Counted from the first letter of the stretch, positions 1-9,729 are shown. The stretch is 64,000 bases of DNA from Ponticoccus alexandrii (GCF_016806125.1 NZ_CP047166.1:372001-436000); one strand, 5' to 3'. Notes: a model not told the origin generated them from the sequence alone. Made by a program: numbers and translations.

Positions 1-802
1 GCAGCATTCCGATCGACATAGCCAGCGCGGCAACCTCTACCCGGTTCGTCGTGCCGGTCTTCTGCATCAGCGCATTGAGCCTTTGCCGCACCGCCGAGAC
101 GGAAATCTCCAGGTGGTCGGCGATGTGCCTGTCGAGATAGCCGCGCCCGATCAGTTCCATCAACTCCAGTTGCTTGTCGGTGATGCGGTTGCGTTCCACG
201 TATTCCTGCGTGAAGTGCAGCAGGTAGCGCTGGTGCGCCGCCTGCGCGCAATGGGTCAGGGTCCAGCCCTCGGCGGCCAGGATGTCCAGCAGGGCGCCGC
301 GATCGTGATCGCCGAGAAAACTCATCATCGCCGCCTGTCGCGGGGCGTGCTGTCGCAGGGGGGTCGAGATCCCGGCGCGCATGCCCCGCCGCGCCGCCTC
401 TCGCAGGATCCTGACGCGGCCATCGGGCAAGGGGCGGTACTCGCGCAGGAACTCCAGCCCGATGACGATGGGTGTCAGGCAGGCGATGCCATGGCTGCGG
501 AAATAGGACCAGCGGTACAGGTCCGGGTCGGTGTTGGCATCGTGCAGCCAGCTTGCGTCGTAAGAGGTGCGCACGAACATGGTGCGCCGCCAGTCGCCGT
601 AATCCGTCGCCGCGATGAAGTCGATGAAGGGCAGTCCGACGTCCTGCCCGAGGGCCTTCAGAAGCGCCCAGACCTCGTCCGAGTGGGTAGTCTGCTCCAG
701 CCGTCTCAGGAACTTCTGCATGCGGGGCGGAAAGAAGCTTTCGGCCCCGAAGGCGCCGCGCGGGGCAGCGCCCTCCGGCTGGTTGCCTTCAGGCGCCTTC
801 AT
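1..802 (-). CDS. LuxR-family transcriptional regulator with autoinducer-binding-like domain (3' end outside window)
   Basis: My reverse-strand translation gives 267 residues from an ATG at 802, still open at the left edge. Residues ~35-190 resemble the LuxR autoinducer-binding fold (aromatic-rich segment with WLHDANTDP and YRWSYFRSHG). Residues ~205-267 are a GerE/LuxR helix-turn-helix (DKQLELMELIGRGYLDRHIA, then SVSAVRQRLNALMQKTGTTNR). No luxI-type synthase is visible, so it may be a solo receptor. The ATG lies inside the last codons of the upstream gene (14-nt overlap), implying translational coupling. The ligand is unknown, and a later Met (MQKFLRRL) is an alternative start. Confidence 0.8.
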   Translation of the reverse strand, partial: MKAPEGNQPEGAAPRGAFGAESFFPPRMQKFLRRLEQTTHSDEVWALLKALGQDVGLPFIDFIAATDYGDWRRTMFVRTSYDASWLHDANTDPDLYRWSYFRSHGIACLTPIVIGLEFLREYRPLPDGRVRILREAARRGMRAGISTPLRQHAPRQAAMMSFLGDHDRGALLDILAAEGWTLTHCAQAAHQRYLLHFTQEYVERNRITDKQLELMELIGRGYLDRHIADHLEISVSAVRQRLNALMQKTGTTNRVEVAALAMSIGML

Positions 803-1250
803 CTTCGAGGTGCAGCTTCATGTCGATCAGCACCTTCTGAAGCGCCAGCGTCTCTTTCAGCAGGCGCTTTGCCTCGGTCGCGGAAATCACACCATCGGCA
901 ATCGACTGGTGATACTCGGCCATTAGCATGCCGAAGCGCTGCGACAGGGCGATCACGTCGGAATTCACGCCGCCCTTGCTGCGGTCGTTCGACGGCGTCT
1001 GCGAGAATTCCAGCGAGATGCCTTTCAGCTCTGCCAGCGCGGCGGTGACATGCGGAAAGGTTGCGGCCTCTTCCAGCGCGGCCACCGCATCCACGGGCAT
1101 GAAGCGCTCGGCATGCTCGTCGTAGTCGGAGTAGTAGCGCCCCAGCGTCGCCTTCGATTTCCCGGTCAGCGCGCAGGCGGCCTCTATGCCGACGTCCTTG
1201 ACCAGCGCCTCGGTGTGCTTCTTCAGGTATCGTCCGACAATCGGCATCAT
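789..1250 (-). CDS. Small predicted DNA-binding protein, phage CII-like
   Basis: A 153-residue protein. I chose the ATG at 1250 because GGAGT sits 3-8 nt upstream; the open frame extends further but the extension is arginine-rich and unconvincing. The N-terminus (VGIEAACALTGKSKATLGRY) reads like a helix-turn-helix of the phage regulatory CII type, followed by a helical C-terminus rich in Glu, Ala and Leu (TEAKRLLKETLALQKVLIDM) that could oligomerise. It overlaps the luxR-type gene by 14 nt, so the two are probably one operon and may act together. I do not recognise a named homologue; the CII comparison is an inference from the helix pattern. Confidence 0.65.
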   Translation of the reverse strand: MMPIVGRYLKKHTEALVKDVGIEAACALTGKSKATLGRYYSDYDEHAERFMPVDAVAALEEAATFPHVTAALAELKGISLEFSQTPSNDRSKGGVNSDVIALSQRFGMLMAEYHQSIADGVISATEAKRLLKETLALQKVLIDMKLHLEDEGA

Positions 1251-1609
1251 TACTCCATCCGGCCCGGCCCGGGAACGGGCGGGGAACCTGCAAATTGCTT
1301 TCCCATTAGCCAAGCCTGTCAGAAATGTCATGTGTAAATGCAGTCTGGACTGTGCCGGACCGTACCAGTGCCGGACCGCTTGGCTTCGGATTGGCCGGGT
1401 TCCGTCTCGCCGCGCGTCGCGCGACAGGCGGTCCCCGGCCTGTTTTCGCCCTGTTACCACATGCGCCCGTGCTGCTGCATCCGGCCGCGAGGCCATCGCC
1501 CCGAAAACGCCGCAGGCGCGGCGAGACGGCCTTGTTCGTGGTGAATGTCCGGCGCTCCCCGCGCGCGCCCGGTTGCGAGGGTCGCGGTCTTCGGGCAAAG
1601 GGTTCGCCC
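1251..1609. other. Intergenic region between divergent CII-like gene and tdk
   Basis: This 359-bp stretch separates a minus-strand regulator operon from the plus-strand tdk. The AT-richer part around 1290-1345 is the most promoter-like. Open frames crossing it are arginine/proline-rich and look spurious. I see no RNA gene or convincing terminator. Confidence 0.4.
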
Positions 1610-2197
1610 ATGGCCAAACTGCACTTCCATTATTCGACCATGAACGCGGGCAAGTCGACGTTGCTGTTGCAGGCCGCGCACAACTACAATGAACGCGGGA
1701 TGCAGACGCTGCTGCTGACCGCCGCGCTGGACAGCCGTGCCGGGCCCGGGATGATCGGCTCTCGGATCGGGCTGTCACAGCCCGCGCGGACCTTCGACGC
1801 GGAAACCGATCTTCAGGCGTTGATCGCGGCGCGGCTGGCCGAGGGTCCGGTGGCCTGCGTTTTCGTCGACGAAGCGCAGTTTATGACGGGTGAACAGGTC
1901 TGGCAACTGGCGCGGGTGGTGGACGACCTGAAGCTGCCGGTCATGGCCTACGGGCTGCGCGTGGATTTCCGCGGCGACCTGTTTCCCGGCTCCGCCGCGC
2001 TTCTGGCGCTGGCGGATGTGATGCGCGAGGTGCGTACCATCTGCCACTGCGGTCGCAAGGCGACGATGGTGGTGCGGCAGGGACCGGACGGTCAGGTGCT
2101 GCGCGACGGGGCGCAGGTGCAGATCGGCGGCAACGAGACCTACGTCAGCCTTTGCCGCCGCCATTGGCGACAGGCGATGGGCGACCCGGGGGCCTGA
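1610..2197 (+). CDS. tdk: Thymidine kinase
   Basis: Phosphorylates thymidine to dTMP with ATP (pyrimidine salvage, cytosol). The 195-residue product is the usual length for the type II enzyme. The P-loop STMNAGKST is at residues 9-17, the Walker-B-like DEAQF at 87-91, and zinc-ligand candidates are C145, C147, C182 and H185. The open frame extends 95 codons upstream, but the family begins at MAKLHFHYST, so the ATG at 1610 is taken. It stands alone on the plus strand. Confidence 0.93.
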   Translation: MAKLHFHYSTMNAGKSTLLLQAAHNYNERGMQTLLLTAALDSRAGPGMIGSRIGLSQPARTFDAETDLQALIAARLAEGPVACVFVDEAQFMTGEQVWQLARVVDDLKLPVMAYGLRVDFRGDLFPGSAALLALADVMREVRTICHCGRKATMVVRQGPDGQVLRDGAQVQIGGNETYVSLCRRHWRQAMGDPGA

Positions 2198-2366
2198 GGT
2201 CGCCGCGATCCGCGTCGCGCTGGCCGGTGTCGGCGCGCCCGGCTCGCCGGACCGGAGGCTGGCGGGGATCGGCTCATGTCCCCGGGCCCGACGCAGAGGG
2301 CGCCAATAACCGATTCATCTGATGGCCGAAACGCGCTAGGATTCGGGCAAAAGCAGGGGTGAGCGG

Positions 2367-3608
2367 ATGCGTGTCAGGGCGATGTGTGTGGCGGTGATGC
2401 TGGTTCTGGGCTGGGCGGTGCAGGCCCCGGCGCAGGATCGCGCGGGCGTGGAACGGCAGTTCCGGGGCTGGCTGGAACAGACCGTATGGCCGCAGGCCAG
2501 CCGCAAGGGGGTCAGCCGGGCGACCTTCGACCGGGCGTTTCAGGGCGTCTCGCTGGACTGGGACCTGCCCGACCTGGTGCCCCCGGGCACCCGTGCGCAG
2601 ACGCCGAAGCGCCAGCGGCAGGCCGAATTCGGCAGCCCGGGCAAGTATTTCAACCGGGGTTCGGTCGAGGGCGCTACGGCGGTCGGGCGCCAGATGGCGC
2701 GCGCCCATGCGCAGGCGCTTTCGCGGGCAGAGGCGCGCACCGGCGTTCCGGGCCGGATCGTTCTGGGCATCTGGGGCCGCGAGTCCGGCTATGGGCGCGT
2801 CGCGATCAACCACGACGCCTTCCGGGTGCTGGGCACCAAGGGCTTCATGTCCACCCGCGCCGCCTATTTCACCGAGGAACTGGTTGCCGCCCTGCAGATC
2901 GCCGAGGCCGGCCACGCGCCATCGGGGGCGATGAAATCCAGCTGGGCGGGGGCGCTGGGCCAGCCGCAATTCATGCCCACGAGCTTTCTGAAATACGCCG
3001 CCGATGGCACCGGCGACGGCCATGCGGACATCTGGCGCTCCGAGGCGGACACCATTGCCTCGATTGCCAACTATCTCGCGAAACACGGCTGGCAGAAGGG
3101 CCGGGACTGGGGCTTCGAGGTGCAAGTGCCCGAGGGCGTTTCCTGCACGCTGGAAGGGCCGGATCAGGGCCGGCGCATCCGCGACTGGGCCGCCATGGGC
3201 ATCACGCGGGTCAGCGGCAAACCCTTCCCCGAGGCCGAGGCGCGGCAGCAGGGCTTTCTGTTGATGCCTGCGGGCCGGTCCGGCCCCGCCTTCATCGTGA
3301 CGCCGAACTTCTACGTGCTGAAGGACTACAACATGTCCGACCTCTACGCGCTTTTCGTGGGGCACGTGGGCGACCGGATTCAGTACGGTATGGGCGATTT
3401 CACCGCGCGCTGGGGGCAGGTCGGCGGGCTCTACCGGTCGGACGTGGCGGTGATGCAGCGCGCGCTTGAAGGCATGGGGCACGACGTGGGTGGGGCCGAC
3501 GGCCTGCCGGGATTCAAGACCCGCCGGTCCATCGGGCGCTGGCAGGAGGCTACGGGCCAGCGCGCCACCTGCTTCCCCGAAGCCTCGATGAAGGCGCGGC
3601 TTCGCTAG
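2367..3608 (+). CDS. Lytic murein transglycosylase, MltB family
   Basis: Cleaves the MurNAc-GlcNAc bond of peptidoglycan with 1,6-anhydro ring formation, in the periplasm. The 413-residue protein starts with a signal peptide (~1-22, hydrophobic core VAVMLVLGWAV, cut after APAQ). An SLT_2/MltB domain follows (~30-330) with the catalytic glutamate E139 in WGRESGYGR and the family motif GALGQPQFMPTSF. The C-terminus (~345-410) resembles a peptidoglycan-binding domain. There is no lipobox, so it is probably soluble. Two back-to-back perfect palindromes follow the stop codon. Confidence 0.9.
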   Translation: MRVRAMCVAVMLVLGWAVQAPAQDRAGVERQFRGWLEQTVWPQASRKGVSRATFDRAFQGVSLDWDLPDLVPPGTRAQTPKRQRQAEFGSPGKYFNRGSVEGATAVGRQMARAHAQALSRAEARTGVPGRIVLGIWGRESGYGRVAINHDAFRVLGTKGFMSTRAAYFTEELVAALQIAEAGHAPSGAMKSSWAGALGQPQFMPTSFLKYAADGTGDGHADIWRSEADTIASIANYLAKHGWQKGRDWGFEVQVPEGVSCTLEGPDQGRRIRDWAAMGITRVSGKPFPEAEARQQGFLLMPAGRSGPAFIVTPNFYVLKDYNMSDLYALFVGHVGDRIQYGMGDFTARWGQVGGLYRSDVAVMQRALEGMGHDVGGADGLPGFKTRRSIGRWQEATGQRATCFPEASMKARLR

Positions 3609-3619
3609 CGGCAGGCGGG

Positions 3620-3639
3620 AAGCGTTTTCGAAAACGCTT
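3620..3639. repeat. Perfect 20-nt palindrome, first of a pair
   Basis: AAGCGTTTTCGAAAACGCTT reads the same on both strands and lies 11 nt past the transglycosylase stop. It could form a hairpin in the transcript 3' end. Only two bases separate it from a second perfect palindrome. Confidence 0.7.
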
Positions 3640-3641
3640 GC

Positions 3642-3661
3642 AAATTTCATGCATGAAATTT
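3642..3661. repeat. Perfect 20-nt palindrome, second of a pair
   Basis: AAATTTCATGCATGAAATTT is fully self-complementary. With its neighbour at 3620 it forms a double-hairpin unit between two plus-strand genes. It lacks a following T-run, so simple intrinsic termination is not certain. Confidence 0.7.
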
Positions 3662-3777
3662 CCCTGCGCCCGCGGCTGCCGGATCATTGAAACCTTTGCG
3701 ACTGAAGGCCTTTTGCGGCTAGGCTTGACGCTGGGGCAGGGCGGCAGGTGCCGGGCCCATGGTGCAAGGAGTTTCAC

Positions 3778-4155
3778 ATGACCCGCATTCCCACGCTCTT
3801 TTTCGCAACGGCGGCCCTGTTTGCCCTGATCGGCATGGCCTGGGGCATCCAGATGTCGGCCTCGCAGGACCATGCGCTGTCGCCTGCCCACGGCCACCTC
3901 AACCTGATCGGGTTCGTCGCCATGGCGGTCTTTGGCGGCTACTACGCGCTGAACCCGCTGGCCGCCGCGTCGCGGCTGGCGATGGTGCATTACGCGCTGA
4001 CGCTGGCGGCGGTGATCGTGCTGATCCCGGGCATCGTCATGGCGCTGAAGGGGGCGGGCGAGGCGCTGGCCAAGGGCGGATCGGTTCTGGCCCTGCTGTC
4101 CATGGCGCTGTTTCTCGTCGCGGTCCTGCGGCACGCGCGGGGGTTGGTGCGCTGA
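3778..4155 (+). CDS. Small four-helix inner-membrane protein
   Basis: A 125-residue protein. The ATG at 3778 has AAGGA at 3766-3770. Four hydrophobic segments are visible (about residues 5-22, 38-56, 66-88 and 97-118). A conserved-looking stretch HGHLNLIGFVAMAVFGGYY recalls histidine-bearing helices of terminal-oxidase-like small proteins. Histidines at the membrane edge could bind metal or haem, but that is inference. It is followed 64 nt later by a convergent gene. I do not know its function. Confidence 0.65.
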   Translation: MTRIPTLFFATAALFALIGMAWGIQMSASQDHALSPAHGHLNLIGFVAMAVFGGYYALNPLAAASRLAMVHYALTLAAVIVLIPGIVMALKGAGEALAKGGSVLALLSMALFLVAVLRHARGLVR

Positions 4156-4218
4156 ACGCCCTTGCACGGGGCAGGCAAACCCTGCCGCCCCCGGTAGGGG
4201 CTTGGAGCGCGTGAGGCG

Positions 4219-5337
<1,119 letters not shown>

Positions 5338-5408
5338 GCGCGGCTCCTCCTGTCAGGGGACGGAACCGCAACCGGCCCCGGAGGTCAAGCGGGCTGTCGG
5401 GAAAGGCG

Positions 5409-6401
5409 TCAGACCGGGTTGGGCAACGGCTCCTCGGCGAAGAAGGCGCGCAGGTTGGCGACGGCAAGCCGCCCCATCTCTTCGCGCACCTCCAGTGTGG
5501 CGGTCCCGAGGTGCGGCAACAGGGTCGCATTGTCCAGCGCCTTCAGCCGGTCGGGGACCTGCGGTTCGTTCTCGTAGACGTCCAGACCCGCCCCGCCGAT
5601 GCGGCGCTCTTCCAGCGCGTCGATCAGGGCCGCCTCGTCGACGACATCGCCGCGCGCGATATTGATCAGATGCGCATGCGCGGGCAGGGCCTTCAGCACC
5701 GAGGCATCGACCGTGTGCCGTGTCGCGGCACCGCCGGGCAGGGCGACGACGAGGAAATCCACCTCGGCGGCCAGCGCCTGCGGGCTGTCGAAGCGCTGCG
5801 CCGGGTACTCCAGCTCTTTCTCCGAGCGCGAGGCATAGGCCACGCTCATGCCGAAGCCGTAGTGGCAGCGCCGCGCGATGGCCTGCCCGATCCGGCCCAT
5901 GCCCAGCACACCCAGCCGCTTGCCGGTGACGTGGTGGCCCAGCATCTGAACCGGGTGCCAGCCCTCCCACGCGCCATCGCGCACCAAGCGCTCGCCCTCG
6001 GCGGCCCGGCGGGCCGACATCAGGAGCAGCGTCAGCGCGGTGTCGGCGGTGGCGTCGGTCACGGCGCCGGGCGTGTTGGTGACGGCGATCCCGGCGGTCT
6101 GCGCCGCCGCCGTGTCGATGTGGTTGTAGCCCACCCCGAAGTTGGCAAGGATCCGGCAGCGCGGTTCCGGCACGGCGGCGAAGACCTGCGCGTCGTAGAG
6201 GTCGCCCAGCGTCGGCAGCACGCCGTCATAGTCCCGCAGAGAGGCCTCCATCTCGGCCCGGGTCATGGGGTTGGGGCGGTCGCGGTAGGTGACGTCGAAG
6301 AGCGCGCGGGCCTCTTCGACCACGGCGTCGGGCAGGTTTCGGGCAATCAGGACCTTGGGCAAAGCAATCTCGTCTATCTGGGGGCCGACGGGCCGGGGCA
6401 T
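5409..6401 (-). CDS. D-2-hydroxyacid dehydrogenase, glyoxylate/hydroxypyruvate reductase type
   Basis: NAD(P)H-dependent reduction of 2-oxoacids such as glyoxylate or hydroxypyruvate. The 330-residue protein has the dinucleotide motif GMGRIGQ (167-173) and the catalytic triad R250 (NIARGDVVDE), E279 (YENEP) and H297 (LPHLGT). The N-terminal ~14 residues precede the first conserved strand (KVLIARNLP), and the start lacks a clear ribosome-binding site, so the true start may differ slightly. The exact substrate cannot be told from sequence. Confidence 0.87.
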   Translation of the reverse strand: MPRPVGPQIDEIALPKVLIARNLPDAVVEEARALFDVTYRDRPNPMTRAEMEASLRDYDGVLPTLGDLYDAQVFAAVPEPRCRILANFGVGYNHIDTAAAQTAGIAVTNTPGAVTDATADTALTLLLMSARRAAEGERLVRDGAWEGWHPVQMLGHHVTGKRLGVLGMGRIGQAIARRCHYGFGMSVAYASRSEKELEYPAQRFDSPQALAAEVDFLVVALPGGAATRHTVDASVLKALPAHAHLINIARGDVVDEAALIDALEERRIGGAGLDVYENEPQVPDRLKALDNATLLPHLGTATLEVREEMGRLAVANLRAFFAEEPLPNPV

Positions 6402-6477
6402 GGAGGCACGGCGGCCCCGGTGTCATGAAGGGTCCGGTCCCGCGCCAAAGGCAGAGGGCGGGGGACCGGGGCGGGGG

Positions 6478-6816
6478 TCACAGCATCCTCGACCCGTTGG
6501 GGACGGGCTTGTCGGGGGTCAGCAGCACGACCGCTTCGGTATCGTCGTAGAGGCCCAGCACTAGCGCCTCTGACATGAAGGGGCCGATCTGGCGGGGCGG
6601 AAAGTTCACCACGCCCATGACCTGTTTGCCGACCAGTTCCTCGGGCGCGTAATGCGCGGTGATCTGGGCAGAGCTTTTCTTGACGCCGATCTCGTCGCCG
6701 TAATCGACCCAAAGCTTGATGGCGGGCTTGCGGGCCTCGGGGAAGGGTTCGGCCTGCACGACAGTGCCCACGCGGATGTCGACCTTCAGGAAGTCGTCGA
6801 AGGAGATCTCAGCCAT
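6478..6816 (-). CDS. csaA: CsaA-type tRNA-binding domain protein
   Basis: A 112-residue protein made of a single EMAP/tRNA-binding OB fold. The family pattern DFLKVDIRVGTVVQAEPFPE at the start and VVNFPPRQIGPFMSEALVLG near the end is clear. CsaA proteins bind tRNA and have been linked to export chaperoning. Its ATG overlaps the proC stop by 8 nt, so proC and csaA are translationally coupled. Confidence 0.9.
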   Translation of the reverse strand: MAEISFDDFLKVDIRVGTVVQAEPFPEARKPAIKLWVDYGDEIGVKKSSAQITAHYAPEELVGKQVMGVVNFPPRQIGPFMSEALVLGLYDDTEAVVLLTPDKPVPNGSRML

Positions 6817-7624
6817 TGGCCAGCGCCTTCGACCGGGCGGCGGCGGCGCGTACCGTGGCGCGCATCAGGGGCGGCAGGCCCTTGTCCGCATCCATCAGCA
6901 CCTCCAGCCCCGCCTGCGTGGTCCCGTTGGGCGAGGTCACGTTGCGCCGCAACTGCGCCGGGTCCTCGCCCGTCTCCTGCGCCAGCGCCCCGGCCCCCGC
7001 GACGGTGGCGCGGGCCAGCGACAGGGCAAGATCGGGCGCGAGACCTTCGGCCTCTGCGGCGGCGGCGAGGCATTCGATCATGTGAAAGACATAGGCCGGG
7101 CCAGAGCCGCTGACGCCTGTCACCGCGTCCATCTGGTCTTCGGAGTCGAGGCGCACGACCTCTCCGACGGCGGTCAGCAGGCTTTCCGCCATGTCGATAT
7201 GCGCGGGCGTCGCCTGCGCGTTGCCGATCACCGCCGTGATGCCGCGCCCGATGGCGGCGGGGGTGTTGGGCATGGCGCGCACGATGGGCGCCTTGGCCCC
7301 CAGCGCCGCCTCGTAAGAGGCCATGGTGACACCGGCGGCGACCGAGACAAACAGCGTCTCACCGCCGCCCATCGAGGCCAGCACCGGCAGCGCCTCGGCC
7401 ATCATCTGCGGCTTGACCGCGATCAGCACGATGGCGGGGGCGGCGGGCAGGTCTTCGTTGACACGCACGCCCTGCGCCGTGACCCAGTCAGAGGGCTTGG
7501 GGTCCTGCACCCAGACCGACCCGGGCGGCAGTCCGCGCCCCAGCCAGCCTTCCAGCATGGCCGATCCCATCTTGCCGCAGCCCAGCAGCACCAGCCCGCG
7601 CTGCGCGATCTCTCCGTCCTTCAT
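6809..7624 (-). CDS. proC: Pyrroline-5-carboxylate reductase
   Basis: Last step of proline synthesis: NAD(P)H-dependent reduction of pyrroline-5-carboxylate. The 271-residue product has the nucleotide-binding motif GCGKMGSAM near residues 15-23 and the family segment VTGVSGSGPAYVF. The frame opens at 7648, but the ATG at 7624 is preceded by AGGAGG, which fixes the start. It overlaps csaA by 8 nt. Confidence 0.92.
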   Translation of the reverse strand: MKDGEIAQRGLVLLGCGKMGSAMLEGWLGRGLPPGSVWVQDPKPSDWVTAQGVRVNEDLPAAPAIVLIAVKPQMMAEALPVLASMGGGETLFVSVAAGVTMASYEAALGAKAPIVRAMPNTPAAIGRGITAVIGNAQATPAHIDMAESLLTAVGEVVRLDSEDQMDAVTGVSGSGPAYVFHMIECLAAAAEAEGLAPDLALSLARATVAGAGALAQETGEDPAQLRRNVTSPNGTTQAGLEVLMDADKGLPPLMRATVRAAAARSKALANG

Positions 7625-7944
7625 GACGCCTCCTGATCCTTTGCCCAAGGGGTACGCAAAGACGCGCGCCGCCGCAATGGCGGCAGGCCATAGCGCGGGG
7701 CTATACCGGACGCGCGCCTATCGACGCGGCGCCCGGAGACCGTGCGCTGACACGAGGCCGGGGAGCGCACCGCCCGCCGTGGTTCCGGAGCGACGGGGCA
7801 GGCGAGATGGCCGGCGAGGCCATGGCCCAACGCGATGCCCGGGGAAGCCGCGTCCTGCCGCGATTCCGAAACACTTTGGGCCGCCGCGATGTCGCGACGG
7901 CCCCTTGTTGGTCTCGGCTCCGGGGCAAGCGTTTTCGGTGCGGT
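7625..7944. other. Intergenic region upstream of proC and downstream of doeA
   Basis: These 320 bp lie between two minus-strand genes. They hold a strong hairpin at 7878-7903. The rest carries only arginine/proline-rich spurious frames. The proC promoter should lie near 7640-7700, but I cannot place it. Confidence 0.4.
7878..7903. terminator. Hairpin downstream of doeA
   Basis: Arms GGGCCG/CGGCCC enclose a second stem CGCGA/TCGCG. It lies 42 nt past the doeA stop. The T-rich side (CTTGTTG) is on the plus strand, so a role in ending doeA transcription is not certain. Confidence 0.4.
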
Positions 7945-9141
7945 CTAGTCCTTCACCAGCATTTTGCGGGGCAGGTCGCAGAAGACCTCGGGCGCGCCGT
8001 CGGTGATGGCGATGCTCTCGGTGGTCTCGTAGCCCCATGTCTCCATCCAGAGGCCGGTCATGAAGTGAAAAGTCATGCCCGGTTTCAGAACGGTCCGGTC
8101 GCCCCGGCGCAGCGACATGGTGCGCTCGCCCCAGTCGGGCGGGTAGCTGAGGCCGATGGAATAGCCGCAGCGGTTGTCCTTCACGATGTTGCGCTTCTCC
8201 AGCGACTTGAAGAAGGCGTCCGCGATGTCGTGGCAGGTGTTGCCCGCGCGCGCGGCCTCCAGCCCCGCGTCCATGCCCTCCAGCACCGCCTCTTCGGCGT
8301 CGAGGATGTCCTGTGGCGGCTTGCCAAGGAAGATCGTCCGCGACAGCGGGACGTGGTAGCGCTGGTAGCAGCCCGCGATCTCGAAGAAGGTGCCCTCGTT
8401 CGCCTTCATCGGCAGGTCGTCCCACGTCAGATGCGGCGCGGCGGCATCCGGCCCCGAGGGCAGCAGCGGCACGATGGCCGGGTAGTCACCGCCGTGTTCG
8501 TACCACTCGTCATAACGCAGGCCGGCGTCGTAGATCTCGGCCACCAGATCGCACTTGCGCACACCCACGTCGACCTCGCGCGCGATGCGGCGGTGCATGC
8601 GCTCCACGATGCGGGCGGCCTGCCGCATGTATTCCAGTTCCTTCTCGGATTTCACCGCGCGCTGCCAGTTGATAAAGCCGGTGGCGTCCTTGAATTTCGC
8701 GTCCGGCAGCCCGTGGGTCAGCCGTTCATGCGCGCGGGCCGAATACCAGTAGTTGTCCATCTCGACGCCGATGGTGCCCTTGTTCCAGCCCATGTCGGTG
8801 AGCCTGTCGCAGAGATATTCCATCGGGTGGATCTCGGTCGACTGCACGTAGTGGTCGGGGTAGCCGATGACATTGTCGCGCCCGACCCAGACGGTGCGAT
8901 AGGCGCCCTGCGCGTCCTGCCCGCGCCCGAACCAGATCGGATTGCCGGTCGGGCCGATGATCACGCATTGATGCACGTAAAAGGACCAGCCGCCGTAGCC
9001 CGAGACCCAGGACATGTTCGACGGGTCCGAGAGGATGAGCATGTCGTAGCCCTCACGCTCCATCCGGGCGCGGATATGGACCAGCCGTTCCTGGTATTCT
9101 TCCGTGGTGTAGCGCTCTGGCGTTCGTTGCAGCTTGTTCAT
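7945..9141 (-). CDS. doeA: Ectoine hydrolase (M24 metallopeptidase family)
   Basis: Opens the ectoine ring to N-acetyl-diaminobutyrate, the first step of ectoine catabolism, in the cytosol. The 398-residue product (start ATG 9141, AAAGG upstream) matches the DoeA/EutD length. The N-terminal creatinase-like domain carries the family stretch DPSNMSWVSGYGGWSFYVHQ; the C-terminal pita-bread domain holds the motif FFEIAGCYQRYHVPLSRTI. DoeA-type enzymes lack some of the metal ligands of true aminopeptidases. The divergent asnC-doeC-doeD genes support the role. The downstream deacetylase (doeB) is not in this window. Confidence 0.85.
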   Translation of the reverse strand: MNKLQRTPERYTTEEYQERLVHIRARMEREGYDMLILSDPSNMSWVSGYGGWSFYVHQCVIIGPTGNPIWFGRGQDAQGAYRTVWVGRDNVIGYPDHYVQSTEIHPMEYLCDRLTDMGWNKGTIGVEMDNYWYSARAHERLTHGLPDAKFKDATGFINWQRAVKSEKELEYMRQAARIVERMHRRIAREVDVGVRKCDLVAEIYDAGLRYDEWYEHGGDYPAIVPLLPSGPDAAAPHLTWDDLPMKANEGTFFEIAGCYQRYHVPLSRTIFLGKPPQDILDAEEAVLEGMDAGLEAARAGNTCHDIADAFFKSLEKRNIVKDNRCGYSIGLSYPPDWGERTMSLRRGDRTVLKPGMTFHFMTGLWMETWGYETTESIAITDGAPEVFCDLPRKMLVKD

Positions 9142-9224
9142 GGGGACCTTTCGGGGGTTTGCCGGCAGGGGCGATGGCCAGAGCCTGCCAACACCCGCGC
9201 GCCGGGGCAACCCCCTGCCGATTG

Positions 9225-9254
9225 ACAAGTCGGTACCGGGACGGAACAAGTCCG
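9225..9254. promoter_or_regulatory. Direct repeats in the doeA/asnC divergent promoter region
   Basis: ACAAGTCGG (9225-9233) and ACAAGTCCG (9246-9254) are spaced 21 bp start to start, about two helical turns, as expected for Lrp/AsnC binding. The first overlaps a -35-like TTGACA at 9222-9227. If that promoter is used, the asnC transcript would start almost at its ATG (9256), which has no ribosome-binding site. Confidence 0.35.
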
Positions 9255-9255
9255 C

Positions 9256-9729
9256 ATGGACAACCGCCTAGACGACCGGGACATCGCCATCCTTGCCACG
9301 CTTTGCCGCGAGGGCCGCATCGCCAAGACCGAACTGGCGGCGCGGGTGAATCTGTCGCCGACGCCATGCTGGGAACGGATGAAGCGGCTGGAGAAAGCCG
9401 GGCTGATCCGTGGCTACCGGGCCGAGATCGACCTCGAGACGCTGGGGCCGCATGTGCAGGTCTTCGTCACCGTGGAACTGGAAAGCCACAAGGCCGAGAG
9501 CTTCCAGCTGTTCGAGCGCACGGTGGCACGGATGCAGGCGGTCACCGGCTGCTGGGCCATCGGCGGCGGTTACGACTACCTGATGCAGGTGGTTACCCGG
9601 GATGTCTCCTCTTTTCAGGAGCTTATGGACGGTCTTCTGGAAAGCCGCGCCGGGGTGCGGCGCTATTACAGCTACATTGTCACCAAGCCGGTGAAGGACC
9701 TTCCGCCCGCTTTGGGGCTTCTGGGCTAG
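9256..9729 (+). CDS. doeX: Lrp/AsnC-family regulator of ectoine degradation
   Basis: A 157-residue regulator. The N-terminal winged helix (DRDIAILATLCREGRIAKTE, then VNLSPTPCWERMKRLEKAGLI) is followed by an AsnC ligand-binding domain (~65-150, GGGYDYLMQVVTRDV). It is divergent from doeA and followed by doeC-doeD, the usual place for the ectoine-pathway AsnC protein (DoeX in Halomonas, AsnC in Ruegeria). Known relatives sense ectoine breakdown products; the ligand here is inferred. Confidence 0.85.
   Translation: MDNRLDDRDIAILATLCREGRIAKTELAARVNLSPTPCWERMKRLEKAGLIRGYRAEIDLETLGPHVQVFVTVELESHKAESFQLFERTVARMQAVTGCWAIGGGYDYLMQVVTRDVSSFQELMDGLLESRAGVRRYYSYIVTKPVKDLPPALGLLG

Noticed and set aside
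7701-7928. 75-codon minus-strand frame between proC and doeA
   Set aside because: Arg/Pro/Ser-rich, no ribosome-binding site, no recognisable pattern.
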